Position numbers and translations under genes: made by a program. This document shows, in pieces, positions 53,702-63,385 of a stretch of 64,000 nucleotides of DNA (position 1 is its first letter; the number at the start of each line of letters is the position of its first letter). The notes below the pieces were generated by a model that made no database searches, was not told where the DNA came from, and saw nothing but the letters and a program-made list of their open reading frames with translations. Location of the stretch: contig NC_018000.1 in assembly GCF_000265205.3 (NCBI RefSeq), positions 1,612,001 through 1,676,000 on the forward strand. Direction: 5' to 3'. The stretch comes from Sinorhizobium fredii USDA 257. GTDB lineage: Bacteria; Pseudomonadota; Alphaproteobacteria; Rhizobiales; Rhizobiaceae.

Positions 53702-54172
53702 ATGGACGCGAAGCAGAAACATGATACCCCGCCGGAAGCCGCGGATCGCAAGGAAGGGATGCGGCTTCTGGCCCGCGCCACTCTTGCGGAATTGTCCGCC
53801 GCCTGGGAGGCGATCTCCGACAAGCCGGAGGTGGCGCCGGTGCGCGGCCCGGAGACGGGGCTCGTCATGGTGCGCGGCCGCATTGGCGGCGGCGGCGATC
53901 CCTTCAATCTCGGCGAGGCGACGGTGTCGCGCGCCACGATTCGGCTTTCGACCGGCGAGGTCGGCCACGGCCAACTGCTCGGCACCGACAAGGAGCACGC
54001 CCGCTATGCGGCAATCTTCGACGCACTCCTTCAGAACGAGGCTCGCCGCCCGGCGGTCGAAGCGCTGCACCGGCTGATCGCCGCCCGTCTCGAGGTCGAA
54101 GACCGACAGAAAGCCGAGGAAACGGCGGCGACCCGTGTGGACTTTTTCACCATGGTGCGGGGAGAGGATTGA
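53702..54172 (+). CDS. phnG: C-P lyase core subunit PhnG
   Basis: A 156-residue PhnG, which with PhnH, PhnI and PhnJ forms the C-P lyase core complex that makes and breaks the phosphonate ribose-triphosphate intermediate. Family pattern: RLLARATLAEL, GLVMVRGRIGGGGDPFNLGE and the RATIRLSTGEVGHG block. The start at 53702 follows AGGTGAA at good spacing; an in-frame GTG at 53693 is possible. First gene of the operon; its stop overlaps phnH by 1 bp. Confidence 0.92.
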   Translation: MDAKQKHDTPPEAADRKEGMRLLARATLAELSAAWEAISDKPEVAPVRGPETGLVMVRGRIGGGGDPFNLGEATVSRATIRLSTGEVGHGQLLGTDKEHARYAAIFDALLQNEARRPAVEALHRLIAARLEVEDRQKAEETAATRVDFFTMVRGED

Positions 54173-54774
54173 TGACCCCACATTCGCAAATCTACGCCGG
54201 CGCCTTCGCCGACCCGGTATTCGCGGCGCAATCCGTCTTCCGCTCGCTGATGGACAGTTTTGCCCGACCGGGCAGCCTCGGCCGCCTGCCGGCTTCGGCC
54301 TTACCGCCCTCGCCTCTTGGTAACGCGAGCGGCGCGGTGGCACTGACGCTCTGCGACCACGACACCCCTGTCTGGCTCTCGCCGGCGCTCACCAAATCCG
54401 CCGTCCCGCAGTGGATCGCCTTCCATACCGGCGCAGGCATAGCCGAGGCCAAGGACGAGGCGCGCTTCGCCTTCGTCGAGAAGGGGGCAGCGGTCCCTGG
54501 CTTCGACCAGTTCGCCCTCGGCACGCAGGAATATCCCGACCGCTCGACGACGCTGGTCGTCGAGGTCGAGGCACTGACTGGCGGTGCGCCGCTGGTCGCC
54601 CGTGGACCGGGTATCAAGACGGAGACAGTCGTCGCGCCAATTGGGCTGCCGGACGTCTTTCTCGATTTCTGGGCTGCCAACCGGGCGATCTTCCCGCACG
54701 GCATCGACTTGATCCTGACGGCGGAGGACGCGGTGCTCTGCCTGCCGCGCACGGCCAAACTCGAGCGGGAGTAA
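54172..54774 (+). CDS. phnH: C-P lyase core subunit PhnH
   Basis: A 200-residue PhnH, a core subunit that is structurally a PLP-transferase-like fold without cofactor. Pattern: QSVFRSLMDSFARPG near the N-terminus, CDHDTPVWLS, and the IFPHGIDLIL segment near the C-terminus. The ATG shares a base with the phnG stop, so translation is coupled. It precedes phnI by 4 bp. Confidence 0.92.
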   Translation: MTPHSQIYAGAFADPVFAAQSVFRSLMDSFARPGSLGRLPASALPPSPLGNASGAVALTLCDHDTPVWLSPALTKSAVPQWIAFHTGAGIAEAKDEARFAFVEKGAAVPGFDQFALGTQEYPDRSTTLVVEVEALTGGAPLVARGPGIKTETVVAPIGLPDVFLDFWAANRAIFPHGIDLILTAEDAVLCLPRTAKLERE

Positions 54775-54778
54775 GAGC

Positions 54779-55882
54779 ATGTACGTAGCCGTCAAAGGCG
54801 GGGAAGCCGCCATTGCCAACGCCCACCGCCTGCTTGCCGACCGCCGCCGCGGCGACCGGTCGCTGCCGTCGATCACCATCGAGCAGGTGGTCGAGCAACT
54901 CGGCCTTGCCGTCGACCGCGTCATGGCCGAAGCCTCGCTCTACGACCGCGCCCTTGCGGCTCTTGCCGTGCGCCAGGCCCGCGGCGATATGATCGAGGCG
55001 ATCTTCATCCTGCGCGCCTACCGCACGACGCTGCCCCGCTTCGGCTATTCCGAGCCGGTCGACACCGCGAACATGAAGGTCGAACGGCGCGTCTCGGCGA
55101 CCTACAAGGATCTGCCCGGCGGCCAGCTTCTTGGCCCCACCTTCGACTATACCCACCGCCTGCTCGATCCATCGCTGATCGGTGAAGAGCCGGTCGCGGC
55201 ACCGGCCGTGAAGGAGCCCGGCGAACACGTCATGCGCGTCTCGGACATTCTCGATGGCGAGGGTCTGATCGAAGGCGACGGAGAGATGCCGTACGGTCAC
55301 ATGGCCGGCGACCTGACACGCGAGCCGATGGAGTTCCCGATGCCGCGCGACCTGCGCCTGCAGGCGCTTGCCCGCGGCGACGAAGGTTTCCTGCTGGCGC
55401 TTGCCTATTCCACCCAGCGCGGTTACGGCCGCACACATCCCTTCGTCGGCGAGGTGCGGATCGGCGAGGTCGAGGTGGAACTCGATCTGCCGGAATTGGG
55501 TTTTGCCGTTTCGCTTGGGGTCATCCGTGTCACCGAATGTCAGATGGTCAACCAGTTCAAGGGTTCGGCCAAGCAGCCGCCGCAGTTCACCCGCGGCTAC
55601 GGCCTCGTCTTCGGCCAGAGCGAGCGGAAAGCCATGTCGATGTCGCTCGTCGACCGGGCGCTCAGGACGGACGAGTTCAGCGAGGACATCGTCGCCCCGG
55701 CACAGGACCAGGAATTCGTCATCTCGCACGCCGACAACGTCCAGGCGACCGGCTTCGTCGAGCACCTGAAGCTGCCGCATTATGTCGACTTCCAAGCCGA
55801 GCTCGACCTGGTCAGGCGCATGCGCCGCGAATATGAAGCCGCCCGCGTCGGCGGCGGGGACGGCATGAAGGAGGCCGAATGA
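54779..55882 (+). CDS. phnI: C-P lyase core subunit PhnI
   Basis: A 367-residue PhnI, which in the complex displaces adenine from ATP with the phosphonate (nucleosidase step). Family features are YVAVKGGEAAIANAH at the start, RAYRTTLPRFGYSEPVDT, YGHMAGDLTREPMEFP and a strongly conserved ECQMVNQFKG. Full length. It overlaps phnJ by 4 bp (ATGA). Confidence 0.93.
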   Translation: MYVAVKGGEAAIANAHRLLADRRRGDRSLPSITIEQVVEQLGLAVDRVMAEASLYDRALAALAVRQARGDMIEAIFILRAYRTTLPRFGYSEPVDTANMKVERRVSATYKDLPGGQLLGPTFDYTHRLLDPSLIGEEPVAAPAVKEPGEHVMRVSDILDGEGLIEGDGEMPYGHMAGDLTREPMEFPMPRDLRLQALARGDEGFLLALAYSTQRGYGRTHPFVGEVRIGEVEVELDLPELGFAVSLGVIRVTECQMVNQFKGSAKQPPQFTRGYGLVFGQSERKAMSMSLVDRALRTDEFSEDIVAPAQDQEFVISHADNVQATGFVEHLKLPHYVDFQAELDLVRRMRREYEAARVGGGDGMKEAE

Positions 55883-56772
55883 ACGACCTCGCCACTTACA
55901 ATTTCGCTTATCTCGACGAACAGACGAAGCGGATGATCCGCCGGGCAATCCTGAAAGCCATCGCCATTCCGGGCTACCAAGTGCCGTTCGCCTCGCGCGA
56001 AATGCCGATGCCCTATGGCTGGGGCACCGGCGGCGTTCAGGTCACCGCCTCGATCCTCGGACCGAACGACGTGCTGAAGGTCATCGACCAGGGGGCGGAC
56101 GACACGACCAATGCGGTGTCGATCCGCGCCTTCTTCCAGAAGGTCGCCAATGTCGCCGTCACCACCAAGACGATGGAGGCGACGATCATCCAGACGCGCC
56201 ACCGCATTCCCGAGGAACCGCTTCGAGAGGGCCAGACACTCGTCTACCAGGTACCGATCCCGGAGCCACTGCGCTTCCTGGAGCCGCGCGAGACCGAGAC
56301 GCGCAAGATGCATGCGCTCGAGGAATACGGTCTCATGCATGTGAAGCTCTACGAGGACATCGCCCGCAACGGCCATATCGCCACCACCTACGCCTATCCG
56401 GTCAAGGTCGAGGGCCGCTATGTCATGGATCCCTCGCCGACGCCGAAATTCGACAATCCGAAAATGCACATGTCGGAGGCGTTGCAGCTCTTCGGCGCCG
56501 GCCGCGAAAAGCGCATCTATGCAGTGCCGCCCTATACGGAGGTCGTCAGTCTCGATTTCGAGGACCACCCCTTCGAGATCCAGAAATTCGACAAGCCCTG
56601 TGCGCTGTGCGGCGCCGAGAACGTCTATCTCGACGAGGTGGTGCTCGACGACAAGGGCGCGCGCATGTTCGTCTGCTCCGACACCGACCACTGCGAAGAC
56701 CGGCAGGCGCATGGCCATGCCGGGCCAATGCTCGCCCGCCCTCAGCACGAACGCAAGGAACCTGCAGAATGA
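55879..56772 (+). CDS. phnJ: C-P lyase catalytic subunit PhnJ (radical SAM-like)
   Basis: A 297-residue PhnJ, the subunit that cleaves the C-P bond by radical chemistry. The CX2CX21CX5C pattern falls at Cys241, Cys244, Cys266 and Cys272, the same numbering as E. coli PhnJ, where the first three bind the 4Fe-4S cluster and Cys272 forms the thiyl radical. Other blocks are GYQVPFASREMPMPYGWGTGG and IQTRHRIPEEPL. It overlaps phnK by 4 bp. Confidence 0.95.
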   Translation: MNDLATYNFAYLDEQTKRMIRRAILKAIAIPGYQVPFASREMPMPYGWGTGGVQVTASILGPNDVLKVIDQGADDTTNAVSIRAFFQKVANVAVTTKTMEATIIQTRHRIPEEPLREGQTLVYQVPIPEPLRFLEPRETETRKMHALEEYGLMHVKLYEDIARNGHIATTYAYPVKVEGRYVMDPSPTPKFDNPKMHMSEALQLFGAGREKRIYAVPPYTEVVSLDFEDHPFEIQKFDKPCALCGAENVYLDEVVLDDKGARMFVCSDTDHCEDRQAHGHAGPMLARPQHERKEPAE

Positions 56773-57545
56773 GCGCCGTCCCGCTTCTCAAAGTCAAGGA
56801 CGTTTCGAAGTTCTATGGAAGCCGCATCGGCTGCCGCAATGTCTCCTTCGAGCTCTATCCCGGTGAGGTGCTCGCCGTCGTCGGCGAGTCCGGCTCCGGC
56901 AAGACCACCCTGCTTTCCTGCCTTTCGACCCGGCTGATGCCGAGCTCCGGCATTATCGAATACCACATGCGCGACGGGCAATACCGCGATCTGACCCATA
57001 TGGGCGAAGCCGAACGGCGCTTCCTGATGCGAACCGACTGGGGTTTCGTCCACCAGAACCCCGCCGACGGGCTGCGCATGACCGTTTCGGCCGGCGCCAA
57101 TGTCGGCGAGCGGCTGATGGCGGTCGGCGACCGGCACTACGGCAACATCCGGGCGAGCGCCAGCGACTGGCTGAGGCGCGTCGAGATCGGCGAGGACCGG
57201 ATCGACGATCAGCCGCGTGCCTTCTCCGGCGGCATGCGCCAACGCCTGCAGATCGCCCGCAATCTCGTCACCTCGCCGCGCCTCGTCTTCATGGACGAGC
57301 CGACCGGCGGGCTCGACGTCTCGGTGCAGGCGCGTCTCCTCGATCTGGTGCGCGGTCTCGTCCATGACCTCGGCCTTGCGGCGATCATCGTCACCCACGA
57401 CCTCGCCGTGGCGCGGCTCCTCTCCCACCGGATGATGGTGATGAAGGACGGCGCCGTCATCGAACAGGGCCTTACCGACCGGGTGCTCGACGACCCGCGC
57501 GAGCCCTACACGCAGCTCCTCGTCTCCTCCATTCTGCAGGTCTGA
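56769..57545 (+). CDS. phnK: C-P lyase accessory ATPase PhnK
   Basis: A 258-residue ABC-type ATPase that binds the C-P lyase core rather than a permease. Walker A is GESGSGKTT, Q-loop FVHQNPADGLRM, signature FSGGMRQRLQIARN, Walker B LVFMDEPTGGLD and switch His in VTHDLA. It is adjacent to phnJ with a 4-bp overlap, as in other phn operons. The 63-bp gap before phnL holds a palindromic repeat. Confidence 0.92.
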   Translation: MSAVPLLKVKDVSKFYGSRIGCRNVSFELYPGEVLAVVGESGSGKTTLLSCLSTRLMPSSGIIEYHMRDGQYRDLTHMGEAERRFLMRTDWGFVHQNPADGLRMTVSAGANVGERLMAVGDRHYGNIRASASDWLRRVEIGEDRIDDQPRAFSGGMRQRLQIARNLVTSPRLVFMDEPTGGLDVSVQARLLDLVRGLVHDLGLAAIIVTHDLAVARLLSHRMMVMKDGAVIEQGLTDRVLDDPREPYTQLLVSSILQV

Positions 57546-57592
57546 CGCATGATCCCGAAAAGTGAAATCCGGTTTTCGGACAAGATCATGCG
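57546..57592. repeat. Short palindromic rhizobial repeat between phnK and phnL
   Basis: CGCATGATC at one end pairs with GATCATGCG at the other, with CCGAAAA/TTTTCGG inside. This form (GCATGATCCCGAAAAG...) is a common dispersed repeat in Rhizobiales genomes. It interrupts an otherwise tightly packed operon. Confidence 0.75.
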
Positions 57593-57608
57593 CAAAGGAA
57601 AATAAGTC

Positions 57609-58316
57609 ATGGCTACCCCCCTTGTCGTTTCAGAAGTCGCCAAGAGCTTCACCATGCACCTGCGCGACGGTGTGCGCCTGCCGGTCGTCGCCAATGTCTC
57701 ATTCTCGGTGAGGTCCGGCGAATGCGTCGTGCTCGGCGGCCCCTCGGGCGTCGGCAAGAGCTCGATCCTCAAGATGCTCTACGGCAATTACGGCGTCGAC
57801 GAAGGCCAGATCCTCATTGCGCATGACGGCCGGCTCGTGAACCTGGCGGACGCCGAACCGCGCACCGTGCTCGACGTGCGCCGCACCACGCTCGGCTATG
57901 TCAGCCAGTTCCTGCGCGTCGTGCCGCGCGTCTCCGCCCTCGACATCGTCGCCGAACCCTTGCAGGCGCGCGGTGTCGTTGCTCAAGAGGCGCGCGAGCG
58001 CGCCGCTGAGTTGCTGGCGAAGCTCAACCTGCCGAAGGAGCTCTGGGCTTTGCCGCCCGCTACCTTCTCCGGCGGCGAGCAGCAGCGCGTCAACATCGCC
58101 CGCGGCTTCATCACCGATCACCGGATCCTACTACTCGACGAGCCGACCGCCTCGCTCGATGCGAAAAACCGCGCCGTGGTGGTCGGGATGATCGCCGAGA
58201 AGAAGGCGCAAGGCACGGCGCTGGTCGGCATCTTCCACGACGAGGAAGTCCGCGACGCCGTCGCCGACCGCATCATCGACGTTTCCGAGTTTTCGCCGAG
58301 AAAGCACGCCGCATGA
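57609..58316 (+). CDS. phnL: C-P lyase accessory ATPase PhnL
   Basis: A 235-residue ABC-type ATPase of the LolD/MacB-like PhnL group. Walker A is [10 protein letters not shown]-loop [13 protein letters not shown], signature [14 protein letters not shown], Walker [13 protein letters not shown] and switch His in IFHDEE. It joins PhnK on the core complex. It overlaps the following transferase gene by 4 bp. Confidence 0.92.
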   Translation: MATPLVVSEVAKSFTMHLRDGVRLPVVANVSFSVRSGECVVLGGPSGVGKSSILKMLYGNYGVDEGQILIAHDGRLVNLADAEPRTVLDVRRTTLGYVSQFLRVVPRVSALDIVAEPLQARGVVAQEARERAAELLAKLNLPKELWALPPATFSGGEQQRVNIARGFITDHRILLLDEPTASLDAKNRAVVVGMIAEKKAQGTALVGIFHDEEVRDAVADRIIDVSEFSPRKHAA

Positions 58317-58927
58317 GCCGGAAGCTTGGTCTCGAACCCTTCATTCATCCGACCGCCAGCGTCACTAAGTCGACGCTGGGGCGCTACACGGAAATCCAGG
58401 AGCGCTCGCGCCTCGACGAGGTGGAGTTCGGCGACTATTCCTACATCATGCAGGACGGCTCGATCTGGTGCGCGACGATCGGCAAGTTCGTCAACATCGC
58501 CGCCGCCGTGCGCATCAATGCCACGAACCACCCGACCTGGCGAGCGACGCTGCATCATTTCACCTATCGCGCGCCGATGTACTGGGACGACGCCGAACCG
58601 GACCACGATCTCTTCGCCTGGCGACGGCAGAAACGCGTGACGATCGGCCACGACGTCTGGATCGGCCACGGCGCGACGATCCTACCCGGCGTCACCGTCG
58701 GCAATGGCGCGGTGATCGGCGCCGGCGCTGTCGTCTCGAAGGACGTCGCACCCTATGCGATCGTCGGCGGCGTGCCTGCCAAGCTCATCCGCGAGAGATT
58801 CACGGCCGAGGTGGGCGAGGCCATGGACCGGCTCGCCTGGTGGGACTGGGAGCATGGGAAACTGCGCCGGGCGCTGGACGACTTCCGCGAGCTGACGGCG
58901 GAAGAGTTTTTGGTCCGATACGGGTAG
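58313..58927 (+). CDS. Phosphonate-associated hexapeptide-repeat transferase
   Basis: A 204-residue left-handed beta-helix acyltransferase (DapH/LacA-like) of the group regularly found in C-P lyase operons. Hexapeptide turns run through [13 protein letters not shown] and [37 protein letters not shown] (residues about 108-144), followed by the [11 protein letters not shown] end seen in the family. It overlaps phnL by 4 bp. The role is unproven; acetylation of aminophosphonates or of a phn intermediate is possible, comparable with PhnO. Confidence 0.85.
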   Translation: MSRKLGLEPFIHPTASVTKSTLGRYTEIQERSRLDEVEFGDYSYIMQDGSIWCATIGKFVNIAAAVRINATNHPTWRATLHHFTYRAPMYWDDAEPDHDLFAWRRQKRVTIGHDVWIGHGATILPGVTVGNGAVIGAGAVVSKDVAPYAIVGGVPAKLIRERFTAEVGEAMDRLAWWDWEHGKLRRALDDFRELTAEEFLVRYG

Positions 58928-58959
58928 CGACAGCACCACGCCTCAGCCGCCCGCACGGG

Positions 58960-59102
58960 CCCCTCCCCACAGGTGGAGGGGCTCGGCGCCTGCCGCAGCC
59001 GTCTGCCATTTTCAAGCTTCCCGTTGAGCACAAGGTCGACATTGAGCCGGAAACGCGCGGCCAGAAAGCCCCTCCCCCTTGTGGGGAGGGGTTGGGGAGG
59101 GG
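58960..59102. repeat. Cluster of short G/C-rich palindromes between convergent operons
   Basis: A hairpin CCCTCC...GGAGGG lies at about 58961-58980, and a second element CCCCTCCCCCTTGTGGGGAG...GGGGAGGGG lies at 59069-59102. The latter matches the copy at 28661. They fill the gap between the rightward phn operon and the leftward kinase gene and may act as a two-way terminator, though a T-run is present only as TCTTTTC on the right. Confidence 0.65.
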
Positions 59103-59107
59103 TCTTT

Positions 59108-60826
59108 TCAAACCTCCTCCGCCACCTTCAAGAAATCGCCCGCAACCCTTGCCACCAGCGCCAGCGAAATCGCCCCGGCGTCCGGATGGCCGATGCTCTT
59201 TTCGGCGAGCGGCCGCGCCCGGCCGAGCTTCGGGGTCAGGCTCGACGTCGCCTCGGCGGCGTCCTGCGCGGCTTTCGCCGCCGCCTTCCAGGCATCGATG
59301 AGCGGCTTGCCCGCGGCGACCACTCTTTCCAGCGTCTCTACGAACGGCACCAGAGCATCGACGAGCGTCTTGTCGCCGACCTGGGCCCGGCCAAGCCGGG
59401 TGATGCCGTCGAGGGCCAGACGGGCGCCTTCGACGACTGCCGTGTCGCTCACCTTCTCGTCGTCGGAGAATGCATTGCTCCAAGATCGCAGTGCAAGCCC
59501 CCAGATCGCACCGGAGGTGCCGCCGGCGCGGTCCGCCCAGGCATCGCCTGCGGCGGCAAGCACGCTCGCCGCGCCTGCGCCTGCGGCGACCGCCGCATTC
59601 GCGGCCTCGAGGGCGGCGGCCGAGCCGCGCCGCATACCCTGCCCGTGGTCGCCGTCGCCGGCAATGGCATCGATGCGGCCAAGCTCCTCTTCGGCCGCCC
59701 GCAACGCGTCGGCGATCGTGCCGATCAACCCCGCAATACACTTGCCGCTTGCCCGGGATCCTTCCGAGGCGATACCGAAGCTTTGCGGCCCTTCGGCATC
59801 GACGATCTCGTCCGTCGCAGGCTCGGCGGCGATGATCGTGCCTTTGCGCAGCACCGGCGCATCTGCGGGCGCGCGCCACAGCGCTTCCAGTTCCTCGTCG
59901 AGCCAGAGAAGCGTCAGCGAGCAGCCCTGCATGTCGAGGCTGGTGACGAATTCGCCGCATTCCGGATCGACGACCTCGAGGCCCGCGTCTGCCAATTCCT
60001 TGGCGACCGCTGTCCAAAGCACGAAGAGCTCTTCGTACTTGGTCGAGCCGAGGCCGTTCAGGACTACCGCGACCTTCCTGGTGCCGGCCGGCCGCTCGGC
60101 AAGCAGCTTGCCGGTCAGGAGTTTTGCGAGATCGCTCGCGGTCGCGGTCTTCTCCTCGCTGATGCCGGGCTCGCCATGAATCCCGAGACCAAGCGCCATC
60201 TGCCCCTTGGGAACGGCGAAGAGCGGACCAGGCACGCCCGGCAGGGTGCAGCCGCCAAAGGCAACGCCGAACGACACCGTCCGGTCGTTGGCAAGACGCG
60301 CCAGCCGTTCGACCTCGTCGAGTGATTTGCCCGCCTCGGCGGCGGCACCGGCGATCTTGAAGACGACGAGGTCGCCGGCGATGCCGCGGCGCTTGGCCGG
60401 CGTTTCGACCGACGCGCTCGCCACATCGTCGGTCACCGGCACGACACGCACGTCGATGCCTTCCGAGCGCAGGCGCTCGGCCGCGACCCCGAAGTTCAAT
60501 ACGTCGCCCGCGTAGTTGCCGAAGCCGAGCAGCACGCCGCCGCCCTGGTCCGCGTGGCGGCAGACGCGCGCGACGGCAGCCGTCGACGGCGAGGCGAAGA
60601 CGTCGCCGGCGACTGCCGCATCCGCGAGCCCCGGGCCGACATAACCGGCAAAGGCCGGATAGTGGCCGGAGCCGCCGCCGATGACCACGGCCACCTTGCC
60701 TCTCGGCACCTTGGTGGAGCGCACCACGCCGCCCTTCACCAAGCGGACGTTGCGGGCATAGATCGCTGCGAAACCGGCGAGCGCGGTGGTGGCAAAATCT
60801 TCCGGAGCGTCAAAGATCGTCGTCAT
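59108..60826 (-). CDS. Dihydroxyacetone kinase-family protein, fused DhaK-DhaL (ATP-dependent)
   Basis: A 572-residue ATP-type ketose kinase with DhaK (about 1-330) and DhaL (about 370-572) domains in one chain. DhaK has GGGSGHYPAFAGYVG and the substrate-binding His217 in GLGIHGEPG, the residue that forms a hemiaminal with the ketose. DhaL has the Mg-ATP aspartates in AIAGDGDHGQGM and the DGLL-like ADRAGGTSGAIWG. It phosphorylates dihydroxyacetone or a related ketose such as erythrulose. It is last in a leftward operon with a TIM-barrel isomerase (4-bp gap) and a TTT transporter, which favours a substrate larger than dihydroxyacetone. Confidence 0.85.
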   Translation of the reverse strand: MTTIFDAPEDFATTALAGFAAIYARNVRLVKGGVVRSTKVPRGKVAVVIGGGSGHYPAFAGYVGPGLADAAVAGDVFASPSTAAVARVCRHADQGGGVLLGFGNYAGDVLNFGVAAERLRSEGIDVRVVPVTDDVASASVETPAKRRGIAGDLVVFKIAGAAAEAGKSLDEVERLARLANDRTVSFGVAFGGCTLPGVPGPLFAVPKGQMALGLGIHGEPGISEEKTATASDLAKLLTGKLLAERPAGTRKVAVVLNGLGSTKYEELFVLWTAVAKELADAGLEVVDPECGEFVTSLDMQGCSLTLLWLDEELEALWRAPADAPVLRKGTIIAAEPATDEIVDAEGPQSFGIASEGSRASGKCIAGLIGTIADALRAAEEELGRIDAIAGDGDHGQGMRRGSAAALEAANAAVAAGAGAASVLAAAGDAWADRAGGTSGAIWGLALRSWSNAFSDDEKVSDTAVVEGARLALDGITRLGRAQVGDKTLVDALVPFVETLERVVAAGKPLIDAWKAAAKAAQDAAEATSSLTPKLGRARPLAEKSIGHPDAGAISLALVARVAGDFLKVAEEV

Positions 60827-60830
60827 CGCT

Positions 60831-61772
60831 TCAAAATCCCTGTTCGCGAGGCAGGATGCGCCTCAGATAATCGCGGTTGGCGGCACTGACCGAAAGGCCG
60901 TCACCACCGTAGTGCTCGCACAGGAACGGGCTCTGAAATCCATGCGCCAGCGCCATGCGGATCGCCGCACGGTAGTTGATGACGCCGAATTCGAGCGGGG
61001 CCGGGTGTGTGACGATGAGCCCCGATGCCGCATCCTCCGTGCGGTTGTAGTTCTTGACGTGCCAGTATTTAGCAAAGGGAGCAACCTTTGCCATCATCTC
61101 CTGCCAATGTTCGACCGGGCGGTGCAGACGGATGAGGTTACCAAGATCGGCGTTGATACCGACATTTGGCAGCCCGACCTCCTCGACGAAGCGGACCGAA
61201 CTGTCGGCCGTTCCGAGATAGGTGTCCTCGTACATTTCCAGCGACACTTCGACGCCAACCTCTTCCGCATGGTGGCCGAGCTCGCGGACCCGCGAAACCG
61301 CCGTCTGCCAGGTCGCGGCGTCGTCCGGGTTCTTCAGCCCATCGACGGTCCAGAACCAGAGCACCTTCATCTGCGCCTCCGTCAGCGGACCGAAAAAGCC
61401 AAAGGAGACCGAGCCTGCGCCGACAGCCGCGGCGGTCTCGATGACCCGGTGTCCATAGGCGAGATATTCCTCGCCATACTTGGGGTCGATGAGGCTGCGA
61501 CGCGACGTGGAGATCGCCGGAATGGTGAGGCCGAGTGATCGGGTCAGACCGATGAACTCTTCGAGCCGATCACGCGAAAGATCGGCGAGCCGGATCCAGC
61601 TGTCGGTCGGATCGAGTTCGGTAAAGCCGGCGTCCACCACGTCGTGGAGCGTTGCCGCCCATTCGTCCACCGACTGGTCCTGCACGGACCGGCCGTCCGG
61701 CAGCATGTTCGGATACTGGATCATCGCGGCCGCGATCGGCCAGCTGTCACGGTTCCATTTGCGTGGCGCCAT
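60831..61772 (-). CDS. TIM-barrel sugar (phosphate) isomerase/epimerase
   Basis: A 313-residue xylose-isomerase-like TIM barrel starting MAPRKWN, with AAGGAG before it; the ATG at 61787 is less well placed. Likely metal ligands are Glu179 (SLEMYED), Asp209 (INADLGN), His238 (YWHVKN) and Glu286 (LCEHYGG). It is 4 bp before the kinase gene and 44 bp after tctA. It probably interconverts an aldose/ketose or epimerises the compound that the kinase phosphorylates. The substrate is not known. Confidence 0.8.
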   Translation of the reverse strand: MAPRKWNRDSWPIAAAMIQYPNMLPDGRSVQDQSVDEWAATLHDVVDAGFTELDPTDSWIRLADLSRDRLEEFIGLTRSLGLTIPAISTSRRSLIDPKYGEEYLAYGHRVIETAAAVGAGSVSFGFFGPLTEAQMKVLWFWTVDGLKNPDDAATWQTAVSRVRELGHHAEEVGVEVSLEMYEDTYLGTADSSVRFVEEVGLPNVGINADLGNLIRLHRPVEHWQEMMAKVAPFAKYWHVKNYNRTEDAASGLIVTHPAPLEFGVINYRAAIRMALAHGFQSPFLCEHYGGDGLSVSAANRDYLRRILPREQGF

Positions 61773-61816
61773 GGCGAACTCCTTCAAAGATTTGGATCGT
61801 ATTGGCGGCGGCCGGA

Positions 61817-63352
61817 TCAGGCGGCCGCGTTGCCGTCGCCATGCGAAGCGACGTCGTGCCGGCGCTTGCGCAAGGTGCCGACCAGCCAGAAGGCAAGTGG
61901 GGAGAGAAGCAGCACCAGGCCGAGCGTCATCAAGCCGGCAACCAGTGCGTTCGACCAGAAGATGCTGAGGCTGCCGCTGGACATCAACATCGACTGGCGG
62001 AAGGCATCCTCCGCCTTGTCGCCGAGCACCATGGCGAGAACCAGCGGCGCCAGCGGATAGTCAAGCTTCTTGAAGACGTAGCCGAGCAGGCCGAAACCGA
62101 TCACCAGGAAAATGTCCGAGATGGAATTCGCGACCTGATAGGCGCCCGAGAAGATCACCGCAACGATGATCGGCCCGATGATCGAAAAGGGCACGCGCAG
62201 GATCGAGGCGTAGAGCGGCACGGTCGCAATGACCAGGAAGACGGCGACGACGTTGCCGAGATACATCGAGGCGATCAGCCCCCAGACGAAATCCGGCCGA
62301 TCGGTGAAGAGCATCGGGCCGGGCGTCAAGCCCCAGATCATCAGCCCGCCCATCATCACCGCCGCGGTTGCCGAACCCGGCACGCCGAGTGCCAGCATCG
62401 GCAGCAGCGCCGAGGTGCCGGCCGAATGGTCGGCCGTCTCCGGCGCCACGATACCGCGCGGATCGCCCTTGCCGAACATCGACTTGTCGCGCGCCGAACG
62501 GCGAGCAACGCCATAGCTCATGAAGGAGGCGGCAGTCGGGCCGGCCGGCGTGATCCCCATCCAGATGCCGATGACCGTCGAGCGGGCGATCGTCAGCCAG
62601 TAGCGCGGGATCTCGATAAGCGTGCGGCCGATCTCGGCAAGCTTGACGCGCGCCTTGATGCCTTCGAAGCGCAGGCCCTCTTCGGTGGTCAACAACAGTT
62701 CACCGATACCGAAGAGGCCCATGACGGCAATCAGGAAGCTTACACCCTTGATGAGTTCCGGAATCTCGAAGGTAAGCCTGAGATTACCGGAGATCGTGTC
62801 CATGCCGATCGAAGCCAGAGCGAAGCCGAGCATCATCGAAACGAGCGTCTTGAAGGGCGATTGCGCGCCCATCGAGATGAAGCTCGCAAAGGCGAGGAAA
62901 TAGACGGCGAAATATTCGGGCGAGGAGAACTTGAGCGCGAAATTCGCAACCCAGCCCGACAGCAGCGTGATCATCACGACGCCGGCGAGGGCCCCGAGGC
63001 CGGCCGACACGAACGCAAGCGTCAGCGCGCGGCTCGCCTGGCCGGCCTTGGCCATCGGATACCCGTCGAAGGTGGTGGCGACGGACGACGGTTCGCCCGG
63101 GATGTTGAAGAGAATCGACGTCGTCGAGCCGCCGAAGAGTGCCCCCCAATACATGCAGGAGAGCAGAATGATCGCCGAGATCGGATCCATCGAGAAGGTG
63201 AGCGGCAGGAGCAGCGATACGCCGTTCGGCGCCCCGAGCCCGGGCAACACGCCGACGAGGATTCCGAGCGTCACGCCCACCATCATCAAGAGGAGGTGGT
63301 TCCAGCTAAGGATGTGGCCGAAGCCGTCGATCAGAAGACCGATATTTTCCAT
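61817..63352 (-). CDS. tctA: Tripartite tricarboxylate transporter, large permease TctA (second system)
   Basis: A 511-residue TctA starting MENIGLL; the in-frame start at 63376 is upstream of a weaker site. Motifs mirror the first Tct[33 protein letters not shown] and GVPGSATAAVMM. It is the large inner-membrane subunit. Its operon has a DhaKL kinase and a sugar isomerase instead of a two-component system, so this copy probably imports a sugar acid or sugar-like substrate rather than citrate. Confidence 0.9.
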   Translation of the reverse strand: MENIGLLIDGFGHILSWNHLLLMMVGVTLGILVGVLPGLGAPNGVSLLLPLTFSMDPISAIILLSCMYWGALFGGSTTSILFNIPGEPSSVATTFDGYPMAKAGQASRALTLAFVSAGLGALAGVVMITLLSGWVANFALKFSSPEYFAVYFLAFASFISMGAQSPFKTLVSMMLGFALASIGMDTISGNLRLTFEIPELIKGVSFLIAVMGLFGIGELLLTTEEGLRFEGIKARVKLAEIGRTLIEIPRYWLTIARSTVIGIWMGITPAGPTAASFMSYGVARRSARDKSMFGKGDPRGIVAPETADHSAGTSALLPMLALGVPGSATAAVMMGGLMIWGLTPGPMLFTDRPDFVWGLIASMYLGNVVAVFLVIATVPLYASILRVPFSIIGPIIVAVIFSGAYQVANSISDIFLVIGFGLLGYVFKKLDYPLAPLVLAMVLGDKAEDAFRQSMLMSSGSLSIFWSNALVAGLMTLGLVLLLSPLAFWLVGTLRKRRHDVASHGDGNAAA

Positions 63353-63385
63353 GCATTCCTCCCGCAGGCAGTGCACTCGGCCGGG

